Of a stretch of 64,000 bases of DNA, positions 8,699-17,357 are shown piece by piece. The DNA comes from Actimicrobium sp047621345 (GTDB lineage: Bacteria; Pseudomonadota; Gammaproteobacteria; Burkholderiales; Burkholderiaceae_D), in assembly GCA_047621345.1 (NCBI GenBank), contig JBLHLW010000008.1, positions 19,892-83,891 of the forward strand, in the 5' to 3' direction. The position numbers were made by a program, and so were the translations under genes. The notes beneath the pieces were generated by a model that did no database searches, was not told where the DNA came from, and worked only from the letters and a program-made list of their open reading frames with translations. The stretch's first letter is position 1; every line of letters begins with the position of its first letter.

Positions 8699-9133
8699 AT
8701 GACCGCCAGACCGCAACGCGGCTTTACCCTCATCGAGTTGATGATCGTCGTCGCCATCGTAGCGATCCTCGCGGCCATCGCTTTTCCGTCCTATACGCAA
8801 CAAGTACGCAAGGGACGTCGCGTGGATGCGAAGTCGGCCATGCTGGATCTGGCGGCCCGTCAGGAAAAATTTTTCGCGACGAACAACCGCTATTCCGTGT
8901 CAGGTACCGCACTCAATTACGGCAATAATTTTCCGATCAGTCTGGTGACCGGAAGCGTCACGTCGTACACGATGACCGTTACACAAGTAGCGGTAACGGA
9001 CTACACGATCACCGCCACTCCGGCCGGTGACCAGGTTGCTGATGCTTGCAATACCTATGTCCTCAATAACTTCGGCGTGCAGTCAAATCTGACCGCTGGT
9101 GGTGCAGCCAACACGACCACTGGCTGCTGGTAA
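8699..9133 (+). CDS. pilE: Type IV pilin PilE-like
   Basis: A 144-residue pilin: short leader MTARPQRG, then FTLIELMIVVAIVAILAAIA with Glu +5, and 'FPSYTQQVRKGRRVDAKSAM'. Two cysteines near the C-terminus (about Cys121 and Cys143) could form the D-region disulfide. In related Burkholderiales operons this last gene is annotated as the minor pilin PilE rather than the main fibre subunit. AAGGAGATACGCC upstream of ATG is a strong ribosome-binding site. Confidence 0.88.
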   Translation: MTARPQRGFTLIELMIVVAIVAILAAIAFPSYTQQVRKGRRVDAKSAMLDLAARQEKFFATNNRYSVSGTALNYGNNFPISLVTGSVTSYTMTVTQVAVTDYTITATPAGDQVADACNTYVLNNFGVQSNLTAGGAANTTTGCW

Positions 9134-9153
9134 CGCGGGAGGGTCGGCGCTGA

Positions 9154-10728
9154 TCAGTAGCGGGATGCGACCATCTCTTGCGAACGACTCCTTAGGTGGT
9201 TGTCGTCACCGGAGTACTTCGCCGTCACCAGAAAGCGCGATGAGCAGGCGATCTGGTGCAGGTTCGCGTCTTTCCAATCGATATTGCAGGAGGGCAGTAC
9301 CAGTGTGGCGCGCGCGTCCGTAATTGGCATCGCCACGCGGGCTTTCGCCAGACCGGCCTGTTGTCCGTCCTTGAAGAGAAAAATGATTTCCCCGCGCAGG
9401 CTTTCGCCGCTGACGTTGGCCGTGAATGTCTGGTTTGCCGCATAAGCGGCTGTCGTGGGCTCACCCAGCAAGAGCGTCGTCGTCGATTGCACTTCCTGCA
9501 GCCCTGGATCAAGCACATCGCCGAACAGCGTTGCGTTGCGCAGGTCGCTTTGCGCGAACACGACGTTTGCCATAACGGTTCCGCTGGCGACATCGATGAA
9601 GCCGACGCTGTGTGGCTCTCCTGCGCTATGGATGCGGTGCTCGAAGATAAAACCGACCAGCACGAAGCGTCCTGATGTCGCGCTACCTGCAAGCCCGTTG
9701 AGGTAATGGTATTCGGCACCATTGGTTGGAAGGGCGAGCACGCGGCTGTTAAGCCCGGTAGTCGTATCGATTTCTGCGATGACGTTGGCGCTCGGTGTCG
9801 AGCCGCCGCCGACATAAAGCCGTTTGCCGTCGGGATCGAGCAAGACCGGGCCATTGAATGCGGTCAGCAGGGATTGCGGCGACTGAGTGATGGCGACCTG
9901 TACTGCGCGGACAGTAGTGCTGGCCGTTTCCAGCACCAGATAATCGATTGCTCTACTGGTCGAACCACCGCCAAAAACATATACCTTGTCGTCACCCGGA
10001 CTAATGGCGAGCGCGCTGGGATGCACGTTGGCCGCCAGCACAGCGGTCGGAATGGATTTTTCAATCTCGAGCGTGGCGGCATGCACGATTGCAATCCCTG
10101 CGGTTCCGCCATTGCTACCGCTGCTGGTCACAATCAGTTTTCCAAAGTCATGGGTCAGTGCCAGCGCACTGGCCGAAGGGTCAACGGCAACCGATTTGAT
10201 GACGGCGCCGCTGGGGGCATAGATCATGTCGAGTCGGCCGGGTGTGAGCACGTACGCACGCGCACCTTCGTCGTCGGCCACTAGCGCCAGTGGCGCGGCG
10301 CTCAGCGGTATCGTGGTCAGGATGGTGCGCATCGGGATATTGATGACGCGTACGGCCGTCGCACTGAGCGCGTACAACCGGCTACCCGCCGCATCCACCA
10401 CCAGGTCAGTCACCGCGACCGGAATCGGAATGCGATCAACGATTTTTGCGGTCGCAGGGTCAAGGATGGCGATACCGGTCGTGGTATTCATGAACACCTT
10501 ACCGGCTGGTTTGCTGGCGATGATACGGGTGGCCCCATCAAGCGGGGCGACGACGCGCGCGTTGAAGTTGGCCATGTCGATGACGCTGACTTCCTTGGTC
10601 GACGGATTGCCGACCGTGACAAACGGTGCGGCCAGCGTGCTGCCGGCCAAGACAAAGAGCAAAGCAGCGACGCCGCAGTGCAGCCCTGCAGAAATCCGCA
10701 TAGGCAGAGTGATCCGGTTTTTCATCAT
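9154..10728 (-). CDS. Secreted YncE-like beta-propeller protein with C-terminal Ig-like domain
   Basis: A 524-residue exported protein with a signal peptide ending near 'AGSTLAAP'. Residues ~35-400 hold repeated ~45-residue blades of the YVTN/YncE type (for example 'VSVIDMANFNARVVAPL', 'AIVHAATLEIEKSIPT'), predicting a seven-bladed propeller. The last ~100 residues (from about 'TTTLLLGEPTTAAYAANQ') look like a bacterial Ig-like repeat ending 'AKYSGDDNHLRSRS'. Function is unknown. It converges with the pilus operon, 20 bases from the pilE stop. GGAGCCA precedes two adjacent ATGs; the second (10725) is better spaced. Confidence 0.75.
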   Translation of the reverse strand: MMKNRITLPMRISAGLHCGVAALLFVLAGSTLAAPFVTVGNPSTKEVSVIDMANFNARVVAPLDGATRIIASKPAGKVFMNTTTGIAILDPATAKIVDRIPIPVAVTDLVVDAAGSRLYALSATAVRVINIPMRTILTTIPLSAAPLALVADDEGARAYVLTPGRLDMIYAPSGAVIKSVAVDPSASALALTHDFGKLIVTSSGSNGGTAGIAIVHAATLEIEKSIPTAVLAANVHPSALAISPGDDKVYVFGGGSTSRAIDYLVLETASTTVRAVQVAITQSPQSLLTAFNGPVLLDPDGKRLYVGGGSTPSANVIAEIDTTTGLNSRVLALPTNGAEYHYLNGLAGSATSGRFVLVGFIFEHRIHSAGEPHSVGFIDVASGTVMANVVFAQSDLRNATLFGDVLDPGLQEVQSTTTLLLGEPTTAAYAANQTFTANVSGESLRGEIIFLFKDGQQAGLAKARVAMPITDARATLVLPSCNIDWKDANLHQIACSSRFLVTAKYSGDDNHLRSRSQEMVASRY

Positions 10729-10864
10729 TGGCTCCGTGGAGAATCATCGACCGGACCAAGCCCGGCTGACGCTTGCAAGGGACAAATTACCGGATTAATT
10801 TTGAAAGCATTGCATCGGACATTATTGACATGGCGCAGAATTCGTTCATCGGACGCCGTCAGGT

Positions 10865-11617
10865 TTACCCGCCGACTTGACCGATTTTCTCCAGTGATTG
10901 CTCGATGAAGTCGCCATCTGCTTCCGCAAATCGTACCTTGACCGGATACCATTCCAGCCCCGGAGCGAGCCAGATATCGAGTTGCTGACCGGTTGAGTCC
11001 GGCGGTGGTGCACGGGTCACATGCACGGTGCGCTGCGCTCCCAGCGCCGTGGCGAGTTTCTCTTCCTTGACCACCGTGAAGATCCATGGCTCGGCATCGC
11101 GCGGGCCGGCGACAAAGAAATCCCAAGTTGAGTCGACCTTGAACGCGGTGGCGTTGGCCCGCGCTACCGCGATCAGTTGCCAGATCACGCTATTGCGATC
11201 CTGCTCGCCGCCGAGTAACGGAAAGGTCGCCGCTTCCGGCGCAAACCGGATGACCTTGCCGGTGCGGTCGAAGGTGGTGGTGGTGGGGTCTTTGCGCCAG
11301 CGATTTTCGACGAACGTCGTTGGCGCCAGACCAAATGCATCGATGCGGCCATCGCTGGTGGCGTCAACAATTTTGCCGACCAGTGGCGAACGGGTTTCGG
11401 TGCTGACGCTATATTTTCCGGACGTGGTGCGCCACTTGAACAGTGCTTCGCCGCTGAGCGAAAAGCCGCTCTGGCGGGCTCTGATCGAATAGCTCAGGTC
11501 CGCCTGAGGTGGCAACAAGAAGGGGCGTTTGTGCACAGCATGCTGGGCGTTGGCCGACATGCTGGCGCAGAGAAAAAAGGTGGTCGCGACAAGCTGTCGC
11601 AATAAAAGGGATCGCAT
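10865..11617 (-). CDS. DUF3108 protein, secreted
   Basis: A 250-residue protein with a signal peptide ending 'ASMSANAQ'. The rest is one DUF3108 domain, a predicted periplasmic beta-rich fold: 'YSIRARQSGFSLSGEALFKW', 'GGEQDRNSVIWQL', 'DFFVAGPRDAEPW' and 'DIWLAPGLEWYPVKVRF'. It is a clear paralogue of the next upstream gene on the same strand, 24 bases away. DUF3108 proteins have no established biochemical role. Confidence 0.8.
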   Translation of the reverse strand: MRSLLLRQLVATTFFLCASMSANAQHAVHKRPFLLPPQADLSYSIRARQSGFSLSGEALFKWRTTSGKYSVSTETRSPLVGKIVDATSDGRIDAFGLAPTTFVENRWRKDPTTTTFDRTGKVIRFAPEAATFPLLGGEQDRNSVIWQLIAVARANATAFKVDSTWDFFVAGPRDAEPWIFTVVKEEKLATALGAQRTVHVTRAPPPDSTGQQLDIWLAPGLEWYPVKVRFAEADGDFIEQSLEKIGQVGG

Positions 11618-11641
11618 GAAAACTCCGTTCAGAAAAATTGG

Positions 11642-12727
11642 TTAGCGCTCGCCCAGCAGCGTGATCGACGACATGGACATATCGAGAGTATCGCCGTTGG
11701 TTTCTGTCTGGCGCAGCCGGACCGGGTACCAGTCGTGGGCTGGCGCGAGCCAGAATTCGACCTGGGTGTCGTAGGAGCCAGGGCGGGGTTTGCGCAAAAA
11801 ATGCCAGGTGACGAGTTGGTCGCCGCCGAGCGCGAGCGTTTCTTCGCCGACTACCCTGATGTGCCAGGTTTCGGCGTCGCGCACACCGGCGACGAAGATG
11901 TCGAGCTCGGCGCCGGCGGTGAACTGGGCTGCGTCGCCGCGCCCGATGGCGGCGAGTTGCCAGACGATGCTGGCGCGGTCTTGTTCCCCGCCGGCACGCG
12001 GATAGGTCGCCGTCGATGAGGAAAAGCTGATGACCTTGTTGGCTTGCTGGAAGTGGGTGTTGGTCTCGGCCTTGCGGAAGCGTTTTTCGCTGTACTTCAG
12101 CGGCGAGAGACCCTGCGACCCGAGGCTGCCGAGACTCTGAAAACTCAGGACGGTGAAAAACAGCACGCTGGCCTCGCCATTGATCAGGTAATTGTCTTCA
12201 CTGCGACGCCAGCCTATCTTGCCACTGCCATAGACGGTCTTGCCGTCGCGTAGTGCCTGTACATCGTATTTCACTTCGGCCGACGGCGGTGGCGCGGTGT
12301 TCAACGGGCGTGCTGGTGGATCTGCAGGGAGCGCATCCGGCGCCGCTTCGGCCAGGGGTAAGGGTGTCGCCACTTGCGGTGCTGCGGCAGCAATGGCGAT
12401 GGTCGCAGGTTCTTGCGCAATGACGACAGGCGTGTCCGGGGCCGCGGCAATGATGACGGGCGGCACCGGCACGGCGGGCAGCGGCAGGATGCGTGGCGCG
12501 GGCGGTTGCGGTGTTGGCAAGGGGGGCGCTGCCGGTGCGGGTCTCACGCTGTCGGGTTGCAGTTGCAGCGTCACGACCTGTTCGCTGAACGAGGGCGTTA
12601 CCGGATGCCAGGCACGCGTCGTGATCCAGTGAAAAGCGGCCACATGCAACAGCAGCGCCACGATGGCGATCGCCACGGGACGGCGCCAGCGTTGCAGCAG
12701 CTTCTCGGGAATGGCCGGATGTGTCAT
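11642..12727 (-). CDS. DUF3108 protein with TonB-like membrane anchor and proline-rich linker
   Basis: 361 residues. One N-terminal membrane segment (VAIAIVALLLHVAAFHW, residues ~19-35) is followed by a Pro/Ala-rich linker of ~130 residues, as in TonB-type proteins. The C-terminal DUF3108 domain ('GGEQDRASIVWQLAAIG', 'DIFVAGVRDAETW', 'WLAPAHDWYPVRLRQ') is shared with the downstream gene. The start at ATG 12727 gives a normal short cytoplasmic tail; an in-frame ATG at 12775 would run into the divergent promoter region. The pair probably arose by duplication and forms an operon. Confidence 0.78.
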   Translation of the reverse strand: MTHPAIPEKLLQRWRRPVAIAIVALLLHVAAFHWITTRAWHPVTPSFSEQVVTLQLQPDSVRPAPAAPPLPTPQPPAPRILPLPAVPVPPVIIAAAPDTPVVIAQEPATIAIAAAAPQVATPLPLAEAAPDALPADPPARPLNTAPPPSAEVKYDVQALRDGKTVYGSGKIGWRRSEDNYLINGEASVLFFTVLSFQSLGSLGSQGLSPLKYSEKRFRKAETNTHFQQANKVISFSSSTATYPRAGGEQDRASIVWQLAAIGRGDAAQFTAGAELDIFVAGVRDAETWHIRVVGEETLALGGDQLVTWHFLRKPRPGSYDTQVEFWLAPAHDWYPVRLRQTETNGDTLDMSMSSITLLGER

Positions 12728-12814
12728 GCCGGGAGTGTAATCGCTGTGGCGGTGGCGTGCCTTGCGCCGTAACACCTTGCATCATCCCGGCGCGTAAAAT
12801 ACGTCTTTTTTTGA

Positions 12815-14086
12815 ATGGATACGCTGATGTCATCGCCAATGCGACACTTCCTGATGGTGGTTTGCCTGCTCGGCCTGTGGCCGACCGCGTACGCCGCACT
12901 GCCGCCGATCCGGCTTGCCATGATCGAAGGCATGTCCGGCCCGTTCGCCAATGCTGGCGACGCCGTGCAGCGCAATGTGCAATTTGCCATTGAGGTCGTC
13001 AACGCCCGTGGTGGCGTGCGCCTCAAGGACGGTCGTCACCTATTGGAGCTGAGTGTCTTCGATAACAAGCAGACCATCGACGAATCGCTGATCGCCTTGC
13101 GTCAGGTGACCGATCGGCATATCCCGTTTATCTTGCAAGGTAACAGTTCCGCCGTGGCGGCTGGTCTGGTCGAGGCGATCAATAAACACAATGAACGCCG
13201 TCCTGATAATCGACTGCTGTTCCTGAATTATTCGGCGGTCGATCCGGTCCTGACCAATGAAAAATGCAGCTACTGGCATTTCCGTTTTGATGCCAACGCC
13301 ACGATGCGCATGCAGGCGCTGACCGATGTGATTGAAGGTGATGCGCGCGCCAGCAAGGTCTACCTGATTGGGCAGGATTACAGCTTCGGCCATCAGGTGG
13401 CAACAGCGGCGCGCAGCCAGTTGGCCGCCAAGCGGCCGGATATCAGCATCGTTGGCGATGAATTTCATCCGATTGGCAAGATCAAGGATTTCGCCCCGTA
13501 CGCGGCCAAAATTCGGGCCAGTGGTGCCGACACGGTGATCACGGGTAACTGGGGCAATGACCTCACGTTGCTGGTCAAGGCGGCGCGAGAGTCTGGCTTG
13601 AATCTGAAGTTTTATACGTTCTACGGCAACGGTCTCGGGGCTCCGGCGGCAATCGGCGACGCCGGTGTGGGACGCGTGCGGGCGGTGGCCGAATGGCATC
13701 CGAATGTCGGCGGCGCGGCCAGTGACGCGTTTTACCAGTCGTTCCGGCAGCGCTTTCCGGAGCCACAGGATGACTATGTGCACTTGCGCATGCGCGTGAT
13801 GATCGAGATGCTGGGCAGCGCGATCGAACATGCTGGCAGTACCGAAGCGGCCAGTGTGGCCCGGGCACTTGAGGGCGCACGGTTTACCAACGGCTTTCAT
13901 GACGCCACAATGCGGGCAGCCGATCACCAGTTGATTCAACCGCTGTACGTCTCGGTGATGCAAAAAAAGGGCGACGATGGCGTGCGGTTTGATAACGAAG
14001 GCAGTGGTTATGGCTTCAAGACCGAGCGCTATTTATTGCCTTCGGCGACCGCGCAACCGAGCACCTGCACGATGACGCGTTATTGA
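12815..14086 (+). CDS. ABC-type branched-chain amino-acid-like substrate-binding protein
   Basis: A periplasmic binding protein of the LivJ/Peripla_BP_6 family. A signal peptide (MRHFLMVVCLLGLWPTAYA) is followed by 'PIRLAMIEGMSGPFANAGDAVQRNVQFAIE'-type sequence, the 'YLIGQDYSFGHQVA' segment and 'GNWGNDLTLLVKAA'. The ligand cannot be read from the sequence. No permease or ATPase gene lies nearby, so it is an orphan that may serve a transporter elsewhere or a sensory role. Possible starts are ATG 12815, ATG 12827 and ATG 12839. It is transcribed divergently from the DUF3108 pair and is followed by phaM. Confidence 0.85.
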   Translation: MDTLMSSPMRHFLMVVCLLGLWPTAYAALPPIRLAMIEGMSGPFANAGDAVQRNVQFAIEVVNARGGVRLKDGRHLLELSVFDNKQTIDESLIALRQVTDRHIPFILQGNSSAVAAGLVEAINKHNERRPDNRLLFLNYSAVDPVLTNEKCSYWHFRFDANATMRMQALTDVIEGDARASKVYLIGQDYSFGHQVATAARSQLAAKRPDISIVGDEFHPIGKIKDFAPYAAKIRASGADTVITGNWGNDLTLLVKAARESGLNLKFYTFYGNGLGAPAAIGDAGVGRVRAVAEWHPNVGGAASDAFYQSFRQRFPEPQDDYVHLRMRVMIEMLGSAIEHAGSTEAASVARALEGARFTNGFHDATMRAADHQLIQPLYVSVMQKKGDDGVRFDNEGSGYGFKTERYLLPSATAQPSTCTMTRY

Positions 14087-14144
14087 ATTGAACGTTCACA
14101 GCAGGGCGTTCTCTGCTAATCTGGTTTTTCACTCTTGGGGACAC

Positions 14145-14771
14145 ATGATGATGAAATCTTCGATGCCAAATATGCCCGGCGCAGGCGCAATGACCGACAC
14201 GCTGGAATTCATGAAAAAACTGTGGGGCGGCGTGACTTTGCCGGGTGCCAGCATGCCGGGCATGGTCATGCCCACTTTGTCGGTGGAAGAAATCAACAAG
14301 CAGATCGCTGACCTGAAAGCGGTCGAAAGCTGGCTTACGCTGAACATGAACATGTTGGGCGGCACCATCAAGGCGCTGGAAGTACAGAGTGCGACGATCG
14401 CCACGCTGCAATCGATGAGCGCCAATTTCAGTTCGGCGATGAATCCGGCCGAAGCGGCAGCGATGGCGCAACCCTCACCTTACGACGCGTTTTTCAAGGC
14501 CGCATCCGTGAAGGCCGATGCGGCGCCACCACCACCTGCTGCACCGGCACCTGAAGCCGCACCGGCTGCTGATGCAACGACGGGTGTGCCACCGATGGCT
14601 AACCCGAACGCCTGGTGGAATATGTTGCAGGAGCAGTTCCAGCAAGCGGTGGTCAATGCGATGCCGCCGGAGCCAGTGGTCGCACCCAAGGCGGCCAGCA
14701 CCGCCAAGCCGGCGGCCAAGCCACGGCCCGTGAAAAAAGCGGCCGCACCAGCCAAGCCGCACAAGACCTGA
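14145..14771 (+). CDS. phaM: PhaM-type polyhydroxyalkanoate granule regulatory protein
   Basis: PhaM binds PHA granules, activates the PHA synthase and links granules to the nucleoid in Cupriavidus necator. This 208-residue protein has the conserved N-terminal block (DTLEFMKKLWGG, then 'PTLSVEEINKQIADLKAVES' and 'WLTLNMNML'). A Pro/Ala-rich middle follows, with a second short conserved 'WWNMLQEQFQQAV' element. A lysine/alanine/proline-rich tail (AKPAAKPRPVKKAAAPAKP) would bind DNA. The start at ATG 14145 is preceded by TTGGGGACAC. Its presence suggests the host stores PHA, though no synthase gene is in this window. Confidence 0.85.
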   Translation: MMMKSSMPNMPGAGAMTDTLEFMKKLWGGVTLPGASMPGMVMPTLSVEEINKQIADLKAVESWLTLNMNMLGGTIKALEVQSATIATLQSMSANFSSAMNPAEAAAMAQPSPYDAFFKAASVKADAAPPPPAAPAPEAAPAADATTGVPPMANPNAWWNMLQEQFQQAVVNAMPPEPVVAPKAASTAKPAAKPRPVKKAAAPAKPHKT

Positions 14772-14778
14772 CGCCTTA

Positions 14779-16026
14779 TCAGGGCGACGGTGTGACGGGT
14801 GGTGGCGTGCCTGCCACCCGCAGCATGGGTGCCACCAGCAGCGCCAGCAACGTGCAACCGACGGCGAGATAACCCACGACATTGAAGTGCAGGATTTCGC
14901 CGTCAGGCGCACGCGTGATGATCAGTCCCGCGACCAATGACGCCAATCCGGCAAACGCCATCTGCACTGATGACACCAGACTCATGAAGGTGCCGCGTAC
15001 CTGCTGCGGCGCGATCGCACTGACCATCGCCATCGCCGGCACCATCCGGCCCGGCACCAGCACAAAGAAGATCGTCGAATTGATCAGCACCAGCCACCAC
15101 GCGATTGGCACCAGGTGCGTCGTGATCAGTATCGGCACCATCGAAGCCAGCGCCACCCAGCGGAATATTTTCAGCTTGCCGCGCTTGTCGGCCTGACGAC
15201 CGATTGCCTGCGACGTAAAAAAAGTCGCCGCGCCGCCGCAGAGGTAAATCAACGTAATGAATGATTCAGGCAAGCCGACATTGGTGGTCAGGTAGAGCGC
15301 GATGTATGGAATCACCGTGAACCCGCCGAGCATCATCATGGCGATGAACAGAAAGCCCTTCAGATGTTCGGGATTCTTGGCCACCAGAAAAATTTGCTGG
15401 AAGATATTGCCCTTGCGTGTCTGCTGCATGTGTCCGGTCAGACTCGGCAGCAAGCGGTAACCGATCACGAAGATCACCATCGACAGCGCGACGATGAAGA
15501 AAAACGGTGCGCGCCAACCCAGCGCTGGCAGGTGATTGGCCAGCACCAGTCCGAGCGGCACGCCAGCCACCGTCGATAGGGAAAATGCGGCCATCACGGT
15601 CCCCATCGCCTTGCCGCGCCGCTCGAACGGGATGATGTCGGCCACCATGGTTTGCACCATCGCTCCGAGAATGCCGCCAAATGCACCGGCCAGCGCGCGC
15701 GCAAACAGCAATTGCGGGAAGGTTTGCGCCAGACCGCAGCACAGTGTTGCCAGCATGAACAGCACGTACAGCGTCAGTGTCAATTTGCGGCGGTCGAAGC
15801 GTTCGACATACGTCGCCGCCAGCAAGCCCGAGATTGCCGCCGTGAACGTGTACGACGACAGTAGTAGACCGAACTGGTGGGTATCAATCTGCAGGACCCG
15901 GATCAGTTGCGGGCCGAGCGGCATCATGATCATGAAGTCGAGGATGTGGGTGAACTGGATGCCGGCCAGCGTTAGCAGGACCAGCCATTCTTTGCGGGGA
16001 GTCAGTCGGGGCAGGGACGTGGTCAC
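14779..16026 (-). CDS. MFS drug-efflux-type transporter
   Basis: A twelve-helix major facilitator of the DHA1 (drug:H+ antiporter) type: the first helix is 'EWLVLLTLAGIQFTHILDFMIM', and the 'VERFDRRKLT' loop is followed by the motif-C-like 'STVAGVPLGLVLA' in helix 5. The start is uncertain: GTG 16026 leaves a 12-residue tail before helix 1, while GTG 16092 would lie in a perfect palindrome. Neither has a clear ribosome-binding site. I prefer 16026 because the palindrome looks like an operator. The gene ends seven bases from the convergent phaM. Confidence 0.82.
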   Translation of the reverse strand: MTTSLPRLTPRKEWLVLLTLAGIQFTHILDFMIMMPLGPQLIRVLQIDTHQFGLLLSSYTFTAAISGLLAATYVERFDRRKLTLTLYVLFMLATLCCGLAQTFPQLLFARALAGAFGGILGAMVQTMVADIIPFERRGKAMGTVMAAFSLSTVAGVPLGLVLANHLPALGWRAPFFFIVALSMVIFVIGYRLLPSLTGHMQQTRKGNIFQQIFLVAKNPEHLKGFLFIAMMMLGGFTVIPYIALYLTTNVGLPESFITLIYLCGGAATFFTSQAIGRQADKRGKLKIFRWVALASMVPILITTHLVPIAWWLVLINSTIFFVLVPGRMVPAMAMVSAIAPQQVRGTFMSLVSSVQMAFAGLASLVAGLIITRAPDGEILHFNVVGYLAVGCTLLALLVAPMLRVAGTPPPVTPSP

Positions 16027-16090
16027 GGTAGTGTGCGCTTCATCAGAACGGGCAGGTCGGCATGGTAGCAGTCTGGCGAAAGTGATGTGC

Positions 16091-16112
16091 ACGACAGAAA
16101 TTTTTCTGTCGT
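16091..16112. promoter_or_regulatory. Perfect 22-base palindrome, probable operator
   Basis: ACGACAGAAA-TT-TTTCTGTCGT is a perfect 10-base inverted repeat with a two-base centre. It lies ~65 bases upstream of the MFS start and 47 bases after the stop of the NTF2-like gene, both on the minus strand. There is no T-run after it, so it fits a dimeric repressor site better than an intrinsic terminator. No regulator gene lies beside it. Confidence 0.55.
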
Positions 16113-16158
16113 TTAACGCATTCTTGCCTGACCGATTATTGTTATCCTGGTCCTGCCC

Positions 16159-16590
16159 TCACTGACCACCGGCCCGCTTGAGCCAGCGCATCAGAGCGCC
16201 CAGTACGGGCAGTTTTTCATACAGCTCTTCGGCCGCGTCCCAGTAATCGCGATGCAGACAGACCTGGCCCGCGGCATCGAAGCGCACGTGGGTGGCGCCG
16301 CGTATGCATTGTTCGTCGGTCGAAAAACGCTTCATCCTGAAATGAAAATCCCACGTCAGGAAAGCCTGGTCATCCTGCAGCAACTGCGTCGTCACGACAA
16401 AGCGCGGCGCATTGACTTGCGCAAACATGTGGCGAAAGATGCGGGCAATCTCGGCGCGGCCACGCACTTCGTTGAACGGGTCCTTGAAGAACGCGTCGGC
16501 GCTGTAAATGGTGTCGATGCGCTCGGTGCTGTCTTGCGTCAGTGTCTCGAAAAAATCGACCAGTGCGTGCAAGCCGTCGGCGTGATTCAT
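16159..16590 (-). CDS. NTF2-like/SnoaL-like protein
   Basis: 143 residues with the cone-shaped NTF2 fold signature: 'LVDFFETLTQDSTERIDTIYSADAFFKDPFNEV', then 'ITRIFRHMF'-like helix, 'FLTWDFHFRM' strand and 'HRDYWDAAEELYEKLP' at the end. Family members are small ligand-binding proteins or enzymes. This subgroup is found as the last gene of clusters with an SDR, a DUF3833 lipoprotein and a CFA-like methyltransferase, as here. Its start overlaps the SDR stop by four bases. Substrate unknown; by context it may act on a lipid-derived molecule. Confidence 0.78.
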   Translation of the reverse strand: MNHADGLHALVDFFETLTQDSTERIDTIYSADAFFKDPFNEVRGRAEIARIFRHMFAQVNAPRFVVTTQLLQDDQAFLTWDFHFRMKRFSTDEQCIRGATHVRFDAAGQVCLHRDYWDAAEELYEKLPVLGALMRWLKRAGGQ

Positions 16591-17357
16591 AAGCCGGTCA
16601 CCTTGTGGATCAACGCAAAATACCAGCGGTACGGCAGCAGTCGTGCGAGTCGTATCCAGTTGGTAAAGCGCTTCGGAAAGTGGATGTGGAAATCGCCCGC
16701 TTCGAGACCAGCGACCAGTTTGTCGGCCGCTTGCGTGGCAGTGATGAGCGCCGGCATCTTGAAGTCATTGACCGCCGTCATCGGCGTATCGACGAAGCCC
16801 GGATTGATCTGATAGACCGCCACGCCGCGCGGGCGCAGGTCGAGGTAGAGCGATTCGGTCAGGTTGATCAGCGCGGCCTTGGTCGGGCCATAGATCAGCG
16901 CTTTTGGCAAGCCGCCAAAGCCGGCCACCGATGCGACGATGCCGATGCCGCCGCTGCCCTGTGCCAGCAAGCCAGGCAGGACGACATCGAGGCAATTGAA
17001 CACGCCGCGCAGGTTCAGATCGATCAGCTGATTCACCTTGGCCAGATCGAGATTGTCGGCGCGCATTTCGTTGTAACCACCGGCGACGATCAAGACCAGA
17101 TCGATGCCTTTCCAGGCCGCCAGCAACTGGTCGCGTGCGGCCAGCACGGTGGCATGGTCGGTGATGTCGAGCAGCGCCACTAGCGCATTGGCATGGCCAG
17201 CGGCAAGCTCTTCCAACGGCTCAGCGCGACGCGCGGACAGCGCTACTCGCGCACCCTTGGCCAGCAACTGACGGGCCGTTTCGGCACCGATGCCGGTCGA
17301 TGCGCCAATGACCCAGACGCGTTGGCCGGACCAGTCGCGGATGGCCGGATTCATCAT
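16587..17357 (-). CDS. Short-chain dehydrogenase/reductase
   Basis: A 256-residue classical SDR. It has the NAD(P)-binding GASTGIG at residues 18-24, the structural 'LDITDHA' and NxG-like 'VAGG' motifs, and the catalytic Ser143, Tyr156 and Lys160 (YGPTK). The C-terminal ~30 residues ('WIRLARLLPYRWYFALIH') are hydrophobic and suggest membrane association. It overlaps its neighbours on both sides by four bases in an eight-gene operon. The substrate is not predictable from sequence; lipid or aldehyde reduction is an inference from context. Confidence 0.85.
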   Translation of the reverse strand: MMNPAIRDWSGQRVWVIGASTGIGAETARQLLAKGARVALSARRAEPLEELAAGHANALVALLDITDHATVLAARDQLLAAWKGIDLVLIVAGGYNEMRADNLDLAKVNQLIDLNLRGVFNCLDVVLPGLLAQGSGGIGIVASVAGFGGLPKALIYGPTKAALINLTESLYLDLRPRGVAVYQINPGFVDTPMTAVNDFKMPALITATQAADKLVAGLEAGDFHIHFPKRFTNWIRLARLLPYRWYFALIHKVTGL

